Source: Methylococcaceae bacterium UBA7658 (lineage in GTDB: Bacteria > Pseudomonadota > Gammaproteobacteria > Methylococcales > Methylomonadaceae). Taken from it: 64,000 nucleotides of DNA. Under the pieces are notes generated by a model. The model worked only from the letters and a program-made list of their open reading frames with translations, made no database searches and was not told the origin of the DNA. Below, piece by piece: positions 55,835-64,000 of the stretch. Made by a program: the position numbers and the translations under genes. The stretch is taken from NCBI GenBank assembly GCA_002483425.1, contig DLHW01000071.1, forward strand, positions 32,699 through 96,698, written 5' to 3'. Each line of letters begins with the position of its first letter. The first letter of the stretch is position 1.

Positions 55835-55944
55835 TTCACTGCTAACCTCATTCGAAAATTGCTAGAATCAAGTAGAGACAAGTAAGTTTGAAAACAAATC
55901 CAATAGGATATTGGCAACTGTTAAAATCGCTACTGGAGAATAAC

Positions 55945-56571
55945 ATGAATATCGATCATGCTACTTTTTTTAACGGCTACCGTGCTGCATTCGGCAAAAT
56001 TAAACAAGACACGGTTACCGGTATCGAATTACTGGGACGGCAAATGGAAACCGATCCTGAAATCAAGGATCTACGTTGGGCCGCTTACATGCTAGCGACC
56101 GTAAAACACGAATGCGCAGACCGTTGGCGTCCCATTTCCGAATTCGGGAAGAAAAATTATTTCGACAAATACGAGCCGTGGACAGCCATTGGAAAAAATT
56201 TGGGTAACACCGTAAAAGGCGATGGCTGGAAATATCGCGGACGCGGCTATGTTCAGATCACGGGCCGCGCCAATTATGGCAAATTAAGCAAAGCTTTGAA
56301 CTTACCGCATGAACAAAACCTGATCGATAATCCCGATAATGCGCTTATTCCTGCGATTGCTTATCGAATCATGTCCTACGGAATGCGGTGCGGTATTTTT
56401 ACGAGTAAAAAACTGGAAGACTACATAGCGGGCGATCATTGTGATTACAAACAAGCACGCAAAATAATCAACGGTTTAGATCAGTGGGAACGAATCCTAG
56501 GCTATGCCCAAAAATTTGAAAAAATCCTAAAAGTTTGTGTCGCCGAGGTAAAAGCCAAGCAGCCGTCTTAA
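55945..56571 (+). CDS. Glycoside hydrolase family 19 (chitinase/lysozyme-like)
   Basis: A 208-residue enzyme of the GH19 fold. The ATG at 55945 is chosen because GGAG lies 6-7 bases upstream. Motifs: MLATVKHECADRWRPISE (catalytic Glu), YRGRGYVQITGRANY and LPHEQNLIDNPDNALIPAIAYR. No signal peptide is seen, as in phage-type endolysins, so release may need a holin, lysis or another route. No phage gene is adjacent. Substrate may be peptidoglycan or chitin. Confidence 0.85.
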   Translation: MNIDHATFFNGYRAAFGKIKQDTVTGIELLGRQMETDPEIKDLRWAAYMLATVKHECADRWRPISEFGKKNYFDKYEPWTAIGKNLGNTVKGDGWKYRGRGYVQITGRANYGKLSKALNLPHEQNLIDNPDNALIPAIAYRIMSYGMRCGIFTSKKLEDYIAGDHCDYKQARKIINGLDQWERILGYAQKFEKILKVCVAEVKAKQPS

Positions 56572-56573
56572 GC

Positions 56574-56825
56574 TTACCGGTAAAACATTGAAGGAGTAGA
56601 GGAAACAAAACGTAGCGGTGTTATTACGACGACTCCCGTGTAGCCGTAAAGCCGTGGGCTATAACGGCGTTGTGGCGCGAGCCAAAGCAAAGTCAAAATG
56701 CGAGCGTTCAGACAATACGCAGGTTCAAGGCGAGGAGCATGGCCTAGCTTTTGTTCTTCGTCTTTAAACGCAGCAGGACGAACGCAGGCAACCGAAGACA
56801 AATACGATCAGGCTATTATTGATCT
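56574..56825. other. Unexplained GC-rich stretch between GH19 and waaA
   Basis: Holds TAGCC/GGCTA hairpin pieces near 56640-56662 and a long patch with coding-like composition but no ribosome-binding site or recognisable product in any frame. It may be a dispersed intergenic repeat or a decayed gene. Confidence 0.3.
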
Positions 56826-58109
56826 TTACCTTGCATTATTAAGTTCATTCGAAAGCAAAGCATATATTTTCTTTGTGGCGCCACGATTAGTCAGTAAGAA
56901 ACGCTTACCGTTCTCCGTTAAGGATCGACGACGATTACTATCAAAATATAACAACCGGATAGTGTGCTCCAGGGCAATTCTATCGTTGCATTGAAAAGCG
57001 GCATCGGCAGCCAGCACTTTAACGGCAATATCCTTAAAATTGGTCATATAAGTACCGAACAACACAGGAACCTCAGCCGCCGCCGCTTCCAGCAGATTAT
57101 GTCCGCCAACTGGCACTAAACTGCCGCCGATAAAGGCTACATCCGCAGCCGCATACAGCAACTTTAACTCACCCATCGTATCGGCTAAATATATATCGGT
57201 AGTGTGATTACAAATAGCCTGGGCTGTTCGTTTTACGGTTTTAAGCCGGTATCGTTCGCATAAGTCATAGACTTCTTGAAACCGTTCGGGATGTCTTGGC
57301 GCAATAACCAATAATAATTCGGGAATACTGGCTTTAAGAGCCTTATAACTTTCTAAAAGCTGTTGTTCTTCGCCGTAATGAGTGCTCGCGGCCAAACAGA
57401 CAAACCGTTTGTTGAAAGAGGAAAGTTTCAGTTGCCTTCCAGCTTCTAAAGATTCTTGAGAAACTTCGATATCGAACTTTATGTTACCGGCTACGAACAC
57501 GGAGCCGGGATTCGCGCCAACTGAAATATATCTTTGGGCATCTTCTTCTGATTGCGCTGCTATGACTTTTATAGTTTGCAGCACTGGTTTAATCAGCATT
57601 GGAATTTTTTTGTAGCCCTGCGCCGAATTAGCCGACATGCGCGCATTGATAACATAAAGCGGGATATGATTTTCACCGCAATAAGAAAACAGATTAGGCC
57701 AAATTTCCGTCTCCACTACGACTGCGAGAACGGGTTTAAAACTACCCATGAACCGCTTGACCACGATAGGAATGTCATAAGGCAGATAAACATGCTCAAC
57801 CAACTCGCCCATAACGGCGCGAACTCGGGCGGAACCCGTGGGCGTTGTCGTGGTAATTAAAAGCCTTGTTTGTGGAGAATGATCCTGAAAAAGCCGGATC
57901 AATGGAAATAAAGCTTCCGCTTCGCCTACGGAAACGGCGTGAAACCAAACCACGCTCTGCGGCACAGTCTTTGGATAAAATGCGAAGCGCTCCGCCCAGC
58001 GCAGCCGGTAATCCGGCGCTTTTAAACTACGCCAGATCAGGCGAAGCAATATGAAGGGGATAAGCAGATAAAAAAAAATGGAATAAAGTATTCTCATCAA
58101 CCGGATCAA
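56826..58109 (-). CDS. waaA: 3-deoxy-D-manno-octulosonic acid transferase
   Basis: Adds Kdo to lipid A precursor on the inner face of the inner membrane. 427 residues, matching E. coli WaaA (425). An N-terminal membrane anchor (about 5-25) precedes WAERFAFYP and WFHAVSVGEAEA with the catalytic Glu; later VVETEIWPNL, NARMSANSAQGYKK, VIAPRHPERF and FIGGSLVPVGGHNLLEAAA. All typical. It stands alone on the minus strand. Confidence 0.95.
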   Translation of the reverse strand: MIRLMRILYSIFFYLLIPFILLRLIWRSLKAPDYRLRWAERFAFYPKTVPQSVVWFHAVSVGEAEALFPLIRLFQDHSPQTRLLITTTTPTGSARVRAVMGELVEHVYLPYDIPIVVKRFMGSFKPVLAVVVETEIWPNLFSYCGENHIPLYVINARMSANSAQGYKKIPMLIKPVLQTIKVIAAQSEEDAQRYISVGANPGSVFVAGNIKFDIEVSQESLEAGRQLKLSSFNKRFVCLAASTHYGEEQQLLESYKALKASIPELLLVIAPRHPERFQEVYDLCERYRLKTVKRTAQAICNHTTDIYLADTMGELKLLYAAADVAFIGGSLVPVGGHNLLEAAAAEVPVLFGTYMTNFKDIAVKVLAADAAFQCNDRIALEHTIRLLYFDSNRRRSLTENGKRFLLTNRGATKKIYALLSNELNNAR

Positions 58110-58252
58110 TATACTACCGGGCGAAAGCCTTGAAATCCGGTAAACTATGGCTTCACATAGCCTAATTGTGCATATCCGGTTTTCAAATTCTTCTCAATCA
58201 AACAGGCGTTAAGTCCGGTATAGCGGGCACCCCTTGACTGATCTAAGGAACC

Positions 58253-58381
58253 ATGAGCGCCGGAAAGGTTAGTTTTAAAAAAAGTGCAATAGAACCAAGA
58301 TTATTTAATCCGCTTTATCGTATTTATCCCGATGCTTTCAAGAATTTTTCAAGCACACCACTATATTTTCGCAAAAGCTGA
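58253..58381 (+). CDS. Possible 42-residue basic peptide
   Basis: In the 390-base gap between waaA and rplI, a plus-strand ATG (58253) with GGAA 4 bases upstream opens 42 codons: MSAGKVSFKKSAIEPRLFNP onward to LYFRKS. The peptide is basic with no signal sequence and no recognised family. It could be chance. Nothing else in 58110-58445 was identified. Confidence 0.25.
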   Translation: MSAGKVSFKKSAIEPRLFNPLYRIYPDAFKNFSSTPLYFRKS

Positions 58382-58445
58382 TGGGAGCTCGCGACACTGT
58401 TTTAGCAGCACAAAATAACGTATGATTCGGGTTCCAAATAAGGAA

Positions 58446-58484
58446 GGCCGTTCATTGGACTACCGTTCAATTTGGACCTTCCCG
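58446..58484 (-). terminator. Terminator after rplI
   Basis: On the minus strand GGAAGG and CCTTCC pair, with inner GTCC/GGAC-like pairing, followed by TTATTT. It lies 14 bases after the rplI stop and would end the rpsF operon. Confidence 0.55.
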
Positions 58485-58497
58485 TCTACACGGCGAA

Positions 58498-58947
58498 TTA
58501 AGCTTCCGGTGAGATTTTGATCGACATCGTCACGGTAACATCGGAATGCAAACTCACGTCGATATCGTAATCGCCAACATGTCTAATTGCGCCGTTTGGC
58601 AAACGAATTTGTTGCTTTTCAACTGCTCCGCCAGCTTTAATAATCGCGTCGGCGATATTATGCGTCCCGACAGAGCCGAATAAACGGCCTTCGTCGCCGG
58701 CTTTATGGGTAATGACTATTTCGAGTTTACTCAATTTTTCAGCGTGCGCTTGAGCCGCATTTAACTTGTCAGCAGCGGCTTTTTCAAGTTCGGCACGGCG
58801 CGCCTCGAACTCCGCGACTTTTTTTGCCGTTGCTAGCACGGCTTTACCTTGAGGTATCAAGTAGTTCCGTCCAAAGCCGCTTTTAATACTGACTCTGTCG
58901 CCTAAATTTCCCAAATTGCCTATTTTTTCAAGAAGAATGACTTCCAT
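58498..58947 (-). CDS. rplI: 50S ribosomal protein bL9
   Basis: Large-subunit protein, 149 residues. Starts MEVILLEKIGNLGNLGDRVS and continues GFGRNYLIPQGKAVLAT, the N-domain signature; the long connecting helix (EARRAELEKAAADKLNAAQA) and C-domain (EGRLFGSVGTHNIADAI) follow. Last gene of rpsF-rpsR-DUF2232-rplI. Confidence 0.98.
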   Translation of the reverse strand: MEVILLEKIGNLGNLGDRVSIKSGFGRNYLIPQGKAVLATAKKVAEFEARRAELEKAAADKLNAAQAHAEKLSKLEIVITHKAGDEGRLFGSVGTHNIADAIIKAGGAVEKQQIRLPNGAIRHVGDYDIDVSLHSDVTVTMSIKISPEA

Positions 58948-58997
58948 TTTTAATCACCTCTCGGGTTTAACCGATTATTTACGCCCTAAGGCATTAT

Positions 58998-59885
58998 CTA
59001 AGTTTGATTCAAAGTTCGTTTTCGAATATCGAGCCATGTGTCGCTCAAACCAACCAATGCGACCGGCAATAAGCTATGCGGTATCAAAAACAGTGTTATA
59101 TAAAACATCGGGACCGCGAATGGCCCAATTTTCATCGTTGAAAACAAAGTATGCAGCACGGCGGTGCCGACAAGGGTATAAAGCACAAACATTACTATGG
59201 CGGCGTTCCATGCTATTTGCGAAAACTTTCCGGTACTGATAGCAGCGGCTAATACCAGCAATAACGTTACAATGGTTAAGCCCGGCTGTACTTTCAACGC
59301 CAAAAATTCCGCTTTAAAACCGCCAGGATTAAATAGAACGGCTTGCCACCAACGCCCTAGAAACAAGCCTAAAGCCATGCCGAAAACCCCGCCCGCAGCC
59401 GCTATACCGGTCATATAAGGCGCCATAAGCTCGATCATATGTTGAGCGTCGTCCGCCGGCGCATTGGCCGGCATCATTTTTTTCATGACTTCTTTCCACA
59501 TGATTGCAGGATTGTCATTCAAAAAATAATAACCGGCAACGCACGCGACACCGATTAAAACGGCAATTTGCAAAGCGAGCGAGATATGCCGCCCTTCCCT
59601 GAGAACAATCGCCGTTATCCAAATAGGGAGCCACAATATCAGCGCGTAAAGCAAAATGAACAGGTAAGGCACCCGAATCAGCGTCGCCAGCAATGCTGCC
59701 GCCACACTGGAACAGAGGACTATAATAAACCCTTCTTGCGCGCCTTTTCTCAAGGTGACAAGCGCTACAGTCCCCGAACTAAGCATGCTAAGCGGCGCCA
59801 AAATCAACGATAACATCGCTAATGAAGACGCTACAAGCATGGCTTGCAGCCTGCCTCGCATAATGTATTCGGCTAAAAACCGCAT
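58998..59885 (-). CDS. DUF2232 (YybS-like) membrane protein
   Basis: A 295-residue polytopic inner-membrane protein with about eight helices. It starts MRFLAEYIMRGRLQAMLVASS and contains the DUF2232 pattern of repeated Gly/Ala-rich helices ending FYITLFLIPHSLLPVALVGLSD. It sits between rpsR (12 bases) and rplI (50 bases), a known position for this gene in several Proteobacteria. Function unknown; the coupling to ribosomal proteins may be only transcriptional. Confidence 0.85.
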   Translation of the reverse strand: MRFLAEYIMRGRLQAMLVASSLAMLSLILAPLSMLSSGTVALVTLRKGAQEGFIIVLCSSVAAALLATLIRVPYLFILLYALILWLPIWITAIVLREGRHISLALQIAVLIGVACVAGYYFLNDNPAIMWKEVMKKMMPANAPADDAQHMIELMAPYMTGIAAAGGVFGMALGLFLGRWWQAVLFNPGGFKAEFLALKVQPGLTIVTLLLVLAAAISTGKFSQIAWNAAIVMFVLYTLVGTAVLHTLFSTMKIGPFAVPMFYITLFLIPHSLLPVALVGLSDTWLDIRKRTLNQT

Positions 59886-59897
59886 ATTACGATATTT

Positions 59898-60122
59898 TTA
59901 TTTATGTGCGTCGCAATAAGGCAATAACGCAATCATCCGTGCTCGCTTGATTGCTTTACAAAGCTCTCTCTGCTGTTTTGCGCTGTTTCCGGTGATTCTG
60001 CTCGGTACAATTTTACCGGTCTCTGTAATGTACTCTCTCAGCAAATCGAGATCTTTATAATCTATCGTTGCTTCTTCTTCGTTTATACGGCTAACTTTTT
60101 TACGCCTAATCATACGTGCCAT
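59898..60122 (-). CDS. rpsR: 30S ribosomal protein bS18
   Basis: Small-subunit protein, 74 residues: [20 protein letters not shown], then [20 protein letters not shown] and [20 protein letters not shown]. Complete and ordinary. It binds bS6, encoded just upstream. Confidence 0.98.
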   Translation of the reverse strand: MARMIRRKKVSRINEEEATIDYKDLDLLREYITETGKIVPSRITGNSAKQQRELCKAIKRARMIALLPYCDAHK

Positions 60123-60145
60123 AACTATTCTCGGTATCCTATTGG

Positions 60146-60616
60146 TTAAATATTGTCTTCCGACGCCGCTTCGTCATCAAAACTTTCTTCGACAAGCTCC
60201 TCTAGATCGATATCGTCATCGGCAAGTTCAGCCGCAGCGGCCGCTTCTTTAGCTAAAAGGCCTTTCGCTCTGGCTTCGGCCGCCTTATTCTCTTCCGCTG
60301 TGGCGGTTGCAATTGCCGATACGCCTGTAATTGCCGACTTTTGCACTAACGTCATACTGCGTAAAATAGCATCGTTGAATCTGAAGCCGCTTTCCAATTC
60401 GAGCAACGTCGGTTGATCGCACTCAATATTCATGAGCACATAGTGAGCCTTATGAATTTTTTTGATCGGGTAAGCCAGATGCCGTCTACCCCAATCCTCA
60501 AGCCGGTGGACTTTACCGGTGGCTGTTTCAATGATTGAACGATACCGCTCTATCATCGCCGGGACTTGTGCACTTTGATCGGGGTGCACTAAAAAGACTA
60601 TTTCATAGTGTCGCAT
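60146..60616 (-). CDS. rpsF: 30S ribosomal protein bS6
   Basis: Small-subunit protein, 156 residues from the ATG at 60616 ([15 protein letters not shown]), with AAGGA upstream. It has the family segments [20 protein letters not shown] and [20 protein letters not shown]. The C-terminal tail (about 105-156) is long and acidic, with Ala-rich and [18 protein letters not shown] runs; in E. coli the tail carries added glutamates. First gene of its operon. Confidence 0.97.
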   Translation of the reverse strand: MRHYEIVFLVHPDQSAQVPAMIERYRSIIETATGKVHRLEDWGRRHLAYPIKKIHKAHYVLMNIECDQPTLLELESGFRFNDAILRSMTLVQKSAITGVSAIATATAEENKAAEARAKGLLAKEAAAAAELADDDIDLEELVEESFDDEAASEDNI

Positions 60617-60704
60617 AGTTTTCCTTATGGTAAAAAGCCTCCCAGCCGCTAACGGCGGGTGAAGCAAGGTAAAGCGCTGCTTAAGCGCCGGTAAAAAGCT
60701 TTAT

Positions 60705-60733
60705 ATTATAAAGGGTTTTAATATTATTGAAAA
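60705..60733 (-). promoter_or_regulatory. Probable rpsF operon promoter
   Basis: On the minus strand TATAAT (60705-60710) is preceded at 17 bases by TTTTCA (60728-60733). The leader to the rpsF start is about 85 bases, which contains a GCGCTTAAGCAGCGC-type hairpin near 60673-60688. Confidence 0.4.
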
Positions 60734-60928
60734 GCATGAATATTGTTGCCAGTCTCTTCAATCAGGCAATGCAATATTATTGAGGCTTCAAAAGCAAGCC
60801 TTATTTCTTGCGATTGATCTACAAAAACCGGCTGAGGCTCTTTATTACTGCCGTAAAAGATTGCTCAGCGGACGAATATTAAGGAATCTCGGCTTTGGAG
60901 ATTTCTTATTGAATATGAGGTAAATCTC

Positions 60929-61753
60929 TTATCGATTCGTGCCTCTAACATACAAAAAGGCTCCCGTATCGGTGTAGATGTTAAGATGAGCGCTACCTTT
61001 GGCCGCCAGTTGATAATCGCCGGATTGCATTAAAATATCGCCAAAAAAAATCTCTCCGCTTAACATCATGCATTCCTCCGCCAAGGAATGAGCGTGGTTA
61101 TCGATCTGCGTATTAGGTTCCAAACGGAAAAACCGCGATACGGTTCCGCCCTCTACCCATAAATCTTTTTTGAATACTCCTTTTTGAATCTCAGTCCAAT
61201 CCTCTGCCCCGGCCTTGATGGAATGACTTAATTGATCGCTTTTAGGTAAAAATCCGCCCAGAACCTCTTTAACCATAGCCATGGGCTGACCGACCGAACT
61301 TCCGCGCAAAAAAGCCGTACCGCCCTGTTTAGACTTTATATGTCCGTGATGACTGCCCGCTGGAGAAACATGATAATCGTATTGCGATAGCTCCAAATCG
61401 TCTACTTGCAAGCTTCCCGATAAAACAACGCCTTCTTCAAGATAATTATGCCGGTGAACAGGGAGCGCAGAACCCGGCGCAAAATCGACAAGCACGGAAT
61501 TCCCAAACGGGCCTTGCCACAAAGTTTTATAGCGGATTCCCGAAACAAGATTATGCCAGACACCTGATTTACCGCGAACAATTTGTAAACCCGCATGCTT
61601 TGCAATACTTCTCGAGATCCTGTTATCGAGCCGCTTTTCGAGCAAGCTAAGCATTGCTTCCGAAGCCGGAAGTTTTTTCAAGCTGCTGGAAAGCATCGCT
61701 AAAACCTCGTCTTGTTCTTTCGTTTCATTGTCCATTTTCGTCTGATCCTTCAT
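60929..61753 (-). CDS. Two-cupin protein linked to an ECF sigma factor (ChrR-like)
   Basis: A 274-residue cytosolic protein, probably the regulator of the sigma factor encoded 37 bases upstream. The first cupin (about 75-165) has the metal-binding pattern LPVHRHNYLEEGVVLSG and a later SHHGHIKS. The second (about 190-270) has IDNHAHSLAEECMMLSGE. The N-terminal 60 residues are helical but lack the His/Cys zinc cluster of the classic ChrR anti-sigma domain. It may therefore bind sigma differently, or be a sensor or enzyme rather than an anti-sigma factor. Confidence 0.75.
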   Translation of the reverse strand: MKDQTKMDNETKEQDEVLAMLSSSLKKLPASEAMLSLLEKRLDNRISRSIAKHAGLQIVRGKSGVWHNLVSGIRYKTLWQGPFGNSVLVDFAPGSALPVHRHNYLEEGVVLSGSLQVDDLELSQYDYHVSPAGSHHGHIKSKQGGTAFLRGSSVGQPMAMVKEVLGGFLPKSDQLSHSIKAGAEDWTEIQKGVFKKDLWVEGGTVSRFFRLEPNTQIDNHAHSLAEECMMLSGEIFFGDILMQSGDYQLAAKGSAHLNIYTDTGAFLYVRGTNR

Positions 61754-61790
61754 TTATCCGGTGAAAAACTGTAGTTGTTTATTCATTGAC

Positions 61791-62498
61791 CTATTGCGCG
61801 GCTTGAACAACTTCAAGCAATTCGCGTAGTTTAATAACCGCTCTCCTTAAATGCGACTTCACTGTTCCAAGCGGGAGCGTTAGTTGATCCGCAATTTCTT
61901 CATGACTTAAACCTCTAAAAAAAGATAAGGCTATAAGCTGACGGGGAAGCGGCTCCAAGGATTTTAACGCACTGTAAAGCGCTTCATTTTGTTCGATTGC
62001 CAACAATAAATCGGGAATACTGTCGCGGTTTTGATATTCCGCACCTGCTTCGGCATCGGTTTCAATCAAATCATCGAAAGGCGGAATACTCCGTCTGGCG
62101 TCCAGCGCCCGGCTTCGGGCAATCGTTAAGATCCATGTTTGCGCCCTCCCCCGTGCCGGATCGAAACGCGGCGCTTGCCGCCAGATTTGAAAAAAAACAT
62201 CTTCCGTCACCTCCTCGGCAAGCTGAATGTTGCCGGTAATTCTCACCGCTAAGCTATGCACCCGTATCGACATTGCCTTAAACAACAGCACGAAAGCTGC
62301 TTGATCCTGATCGATAATACGGGTTATATAACTTTGAAGTTCGGCATCGCCGCAAGCGTCATCAATCGGCTCGAGAAAATGTTCGGGGGCCTGCCCTTCA
62401 CTTTTAATATCATTTTTTGAATCGAGAGCTGTTTCTGTTGGCACAAGCATGTTTAAGGTTTCTTTTGTCACATGATACGGCGTTTGGGTGGATTTCAT
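61791..62498 (-). CDS. ECF-type RNA polymerase sigma factor
   Basis: A 235-residue sigma70-family factor with only regions 2 and 4. Region 2 (about 65-135): FVLLFKAMSIRVHSLAVRIT, AEEVTEDVFFQIWRQAPRFD and WILTIARSRALDARR. Region 4 (about 170-230): LEPLPRQLIALSFFRGLSHE and EIADQLTLPLGTVKSHLRRA. An extra N-terminal segment of about 55 residues is present. AGAGG lies before the ATG. It belongs to the ChrR/cupin-associated ECF type, which in other bacteria responds to singlet oxygen or oxidative stress; the signal here is unknown. Confidence 0.9.
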   Translation of the reverse strand: MKSTQTPYHVTKETLNMLVPTETALDSKNDIKSEGQAPEHFLEPIDDACGDAELQSYITRIIDQDQAAFVLLFKAMSIRVHSLAVRITGNIQLAEEVTEDVFFQIWRQAPRFDPARGRAQTWILTIARSRALDARRSIPPFDDLIETDAEAGAEYQNRDSIPDLLLAIEQNEALYSALKSLEPLPRQLIALSFFRGLSHEEIADQLTLPLGTVKSHLRRAVIKLRELLEVVQAAQ

Positions 62499-62806
62499 AA
62501 CCTCTATACTGGATATACGTTATAAATTCAAAACCGGATGCAAAAATGACTATAAAAATTTTTAACGGTTATTTTCATAGATCGAGACACTTTTAAACTT
62601 CGATGCTTTAAGGATGCTTAAAAAGATTCGTCTCGTTGAATAAAGCAGCATCAGTCTTACATAGCATATATAATCAATTGTTTACAAAATATCTGTAAAT
62701 AATACCGCACTAAAACCGCCCTGAGTATTGGTTTTTTTGACCAAAAGAACGGTTTGTACCCAGCCACCTCTTTAAGCCTTGGTATACGTGGCTTACAGAC
62801 TAAATA
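62499..62806. other. Intergenic region upstream of the sigma gene
   Basis: Should hold the promoter of the sigma/cupin operon; TATAAC near 62519-62524 on the minus strand is a possible -10. No gene or notable hairpin seen. Confidence 0.35.
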
Positions 62807-62945
62807 TCGATGTTGTCGATGCCTTCCTCGCCGAACTCATTTTCGATGACGGCGATGCGTTGGCCGTGTTCTTCGGTGAGGATGCGGTTGAGCAGAATGG
62901 TTTTGCCCGCGCCAAGGAAGCCCGGTTAGGATGGTGACAGGGACG
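62807..62945 (-). pseudogene. Fragment of a second CobW/G3E GTPase gene
   Basis: On the minus strand PVTILTG continues after a one-base shift as [20 protein letters not shown] and [18 protein letters not shown], then stops. This is the Walker A and switch region of a G3E GTPase with an extra G in the GFLGAGKT codons and everything after about residue 45 missing. It differs from the intact copy next door, so it is a decayed paralogue, not a duplication of it. Confidence 0.75.
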
Positions 62946-62973
62946 GGAATCACTCGGGTTGGGTCAGAGTGGG

Positions 62974-63969
62974 TTAAGCGTCTAAGGAAGAATTCGTTTG
63001 AAAAGAGTTTTGAATTTGCTGCATGACATTCTCCGCCAGGTCATTGACCGGGCCTGCCATGATAAATACTAGACGGCTGATGAAGTCGTCGCTCGCCCGC
63101 GCAGGCAGATGGGCGGGCGTATGCAAAATACCGGCTGCGCCTTGCACCAGCAAGGGGTGGTCGAATTCAGGGTCAAACACCAGGCCTTTCAGCCGGACTA
63201 AGTGTTCACCATATTTAAGTATCAACTGTTTTAATATCGGCTCCAACATAAGCCATGACAGCGGTTGCTCGATTTGCAAGGTCACGCTGTGGAAGCCGTG
63301 GCCGGGCAAATCGGCCAGTGCAGCCGTCCTTACGGGGCGGAATTTGCCCGGATAAGGCAATAAGTTATCCACCTCAAGCTCACCTTTGACAGAATGAACT
63401 TGATGGGCGGTGGGCGACAAGTGGGTCAATTGCCGCTCCAGCAACTGGATTTGCTCCGCATCGGCCAAGTCGGTATGGGTGATGACGACCGTATCCGCCC
63501 AGGCGATTTGCGCGTTGGCATCGGGGAAGCGGCTTAAGTTATCCGATCCTTGCAGCGCAGAGATGGTGGCGATAACCCCTTGCAGGCTGTAACGCGCCGA
63601 CAACCAGCCTTGCCGCAACAGCACGTCCAGCACTGGCTCAGGATTGGCGACACCGCTGGTTTCGATGATGATGCGGTCGAACGGCTTATCACTGACATTT
63701 TCCCAAGCCATCCGCAGGTTTTTCAGCACCGGCGCGAGCGCATCGCGCACTTGGCAACATAAACAGCCGCCGGACAGCGTAGATAAGGGTATGTTATGTT
63801 CGCGCAGCAAGTACGGGTCGATAGGGGTCGTGCCGAATTCGTTGATAATGACGGCGGAGCGCGGCAATTGGGTTAGGATGTTATTGAGCAGCGTGGTTTT
63901 GCCGCTGCCCAGGAAACCGGTCAGGATCAGGACGGGGATTTTTGAGATTGATTTCGGTGTGGTTTTCAT
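62974..63969 (-). CDS. CobW/G3E-family GTPase, putative metallochaperone
   Basis: A 331-residue GTPase that, in relatives, delivers zinc or cobalt to client proteins. Walker A GFLGSGKTTLLN at about residues 18-29, INEFGTTPID, the metal motif GGCLCCQVRD (CxCC), IIETSGVANP and ITHTDLAD (the NKxD equivalent). The C-terminal CobW_C domain begins near residue 220. No Zur box was recognised upstream in the few bases available. The metal cannot be assigned. Confidence 0.9.
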   Translation of the reverse strand: MKTTPKSISKIPVLILTGFLGSGKTTLLNNILTQLPRSAVIINEFGTTPIDPYLLREHNIPLSTLSGGCLCCQVRDALAPVLKNLRMAWENVSDKPFDRIIIETSGVANPEPVLDVLLRQGWLSARYSLQGVIATISALQGSDNLSRFPDANAQIAWADTVVITHTDLADAEQIQLLERQLTHLSPTAHQVHSVKGELEVDNLLPYPGKFRPVRTAALADLPGHGFHSVTLQIEQPLSWLMLEPILKQLILKYGEHLVRLKGLVFDPEFDHPLLVQGAAGILHTPAHLPARASDDFISRLVFIMAGPVNDLAENVMQQIQNSFQTNSSLDA

Positions 63970-64000
63970 TTTAGTTGTGTCGCTACCGCGACGGTTGTTT

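Noticed and set aside
55945..56571. Prophage endolysin indicating a prophage
   Set aside because: No holin, spanin, capsid, tail or integrase gene nearby.
1..64000. tRNA, rRNA or CRISPR loci
   Set aside because: No cloverleaf-like TTCGAATC-type arms, no rRNA segments and no regularly spaced direct repeats were seen by eye.

Overview
The window looks like chromosome of a free-living Gammaproteobacterium of moderate GC content. The rpsF-rpsR-rplI block carries a DUF2232 gene. The nrdR-ribD-ribE-ribB-ribH-nusB-thiL-pgpA string, the homodimeric-type pyruvate dehydrogenase E1 (aceE) and the sdhCDAB order all fit that class. Methanotroph-like Methylococcales are my best guess from overall gene style, but no diagnostic C1 gene lies here, so this is inference. 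I found no tRNA, rRNA, CRISPR array, complete transposon or prophage.

Layout. 1-6.5 kb: the 3' part of alr, an orphan AAA ATPase, a decayed DUF2335 gene with a small partner, and a secreted IMPa-type metalloprotease. 6.5-14.8 kb: an MgtC/DUF4010 membrane protein, two lipoproteins and a large secreted ExeM/NucH-type nuclease. 14.8-20.3 kb: an SDR / membrane protein / DCC-oxidoreductase operon, then sdhCDAB. 20.3-22.4 kb: gene-poor, with a strong small-RNA candidate and a truncated beta-propeller gene. 22.4-27.8 kb: aceE-aceF-lpd. 28-30.7 kb: an NdvB-like GH17/GT2 beta-glucan synthase. 31-34.2 kb: half of a peptide ABC importer. 34.2-39.6 kb: fabI, an NlpE-like protein, a twin methyltransferase and an ABC-F ATPase. 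39.9-47.4 kb: the riboflavin/nusB/thiL/pgpA operon, interrupted by an AT-rich membrane gene and a relE pseudogene. 47.5-54.6 kb: a four-gene signalling operon (TonB-type receptor, YfiR, hybrid kinase, REC-GGDEF-EAL). 55-58 kb: a lipoprotein, a GH19 enzyme and waaA. 58.5-60.6 kb: ribosomal proteins. 60.9-64 kb: an ECF sigma factor with a cupin protein, and a CobW-family GTPase with a decayed paralogue.

How genes work together. sdhCDAB and aceEF-lpd form the entry and core of the TCA cycle. The rib genes make riboflavin, which feeds the FAD of SdhA and Lpd; the ribB product has a degenerate GTP cyclohydrolase II half, so a separate ribA is expected elsewhere. The 47.5-54.6 kb operon reads as one line of information flow: outer-membrane receptor, periplasmic YfiR, inner-membrane phosphorelay, c-di-GMP output.

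The most unusual signals are: (1) that signalling operon; (2) an orphan transcription unit at 20.60-20.89 kb with near-consensus promoter, CCUCCU motifs and intrinsic terminator; (3) a palindromic repeat that appears to have inserted in frame into ribD; (4) an AT-rich foreign-looking gene inside the rib operon; (5) a 15-bp promoter-like motif shared by three unrelated genes. Decay is frequent: DUF2335, relE, a CobW paralogue, a DCC-linked membrane protein and an unidentified reading frame all carry frameshifts or stops.
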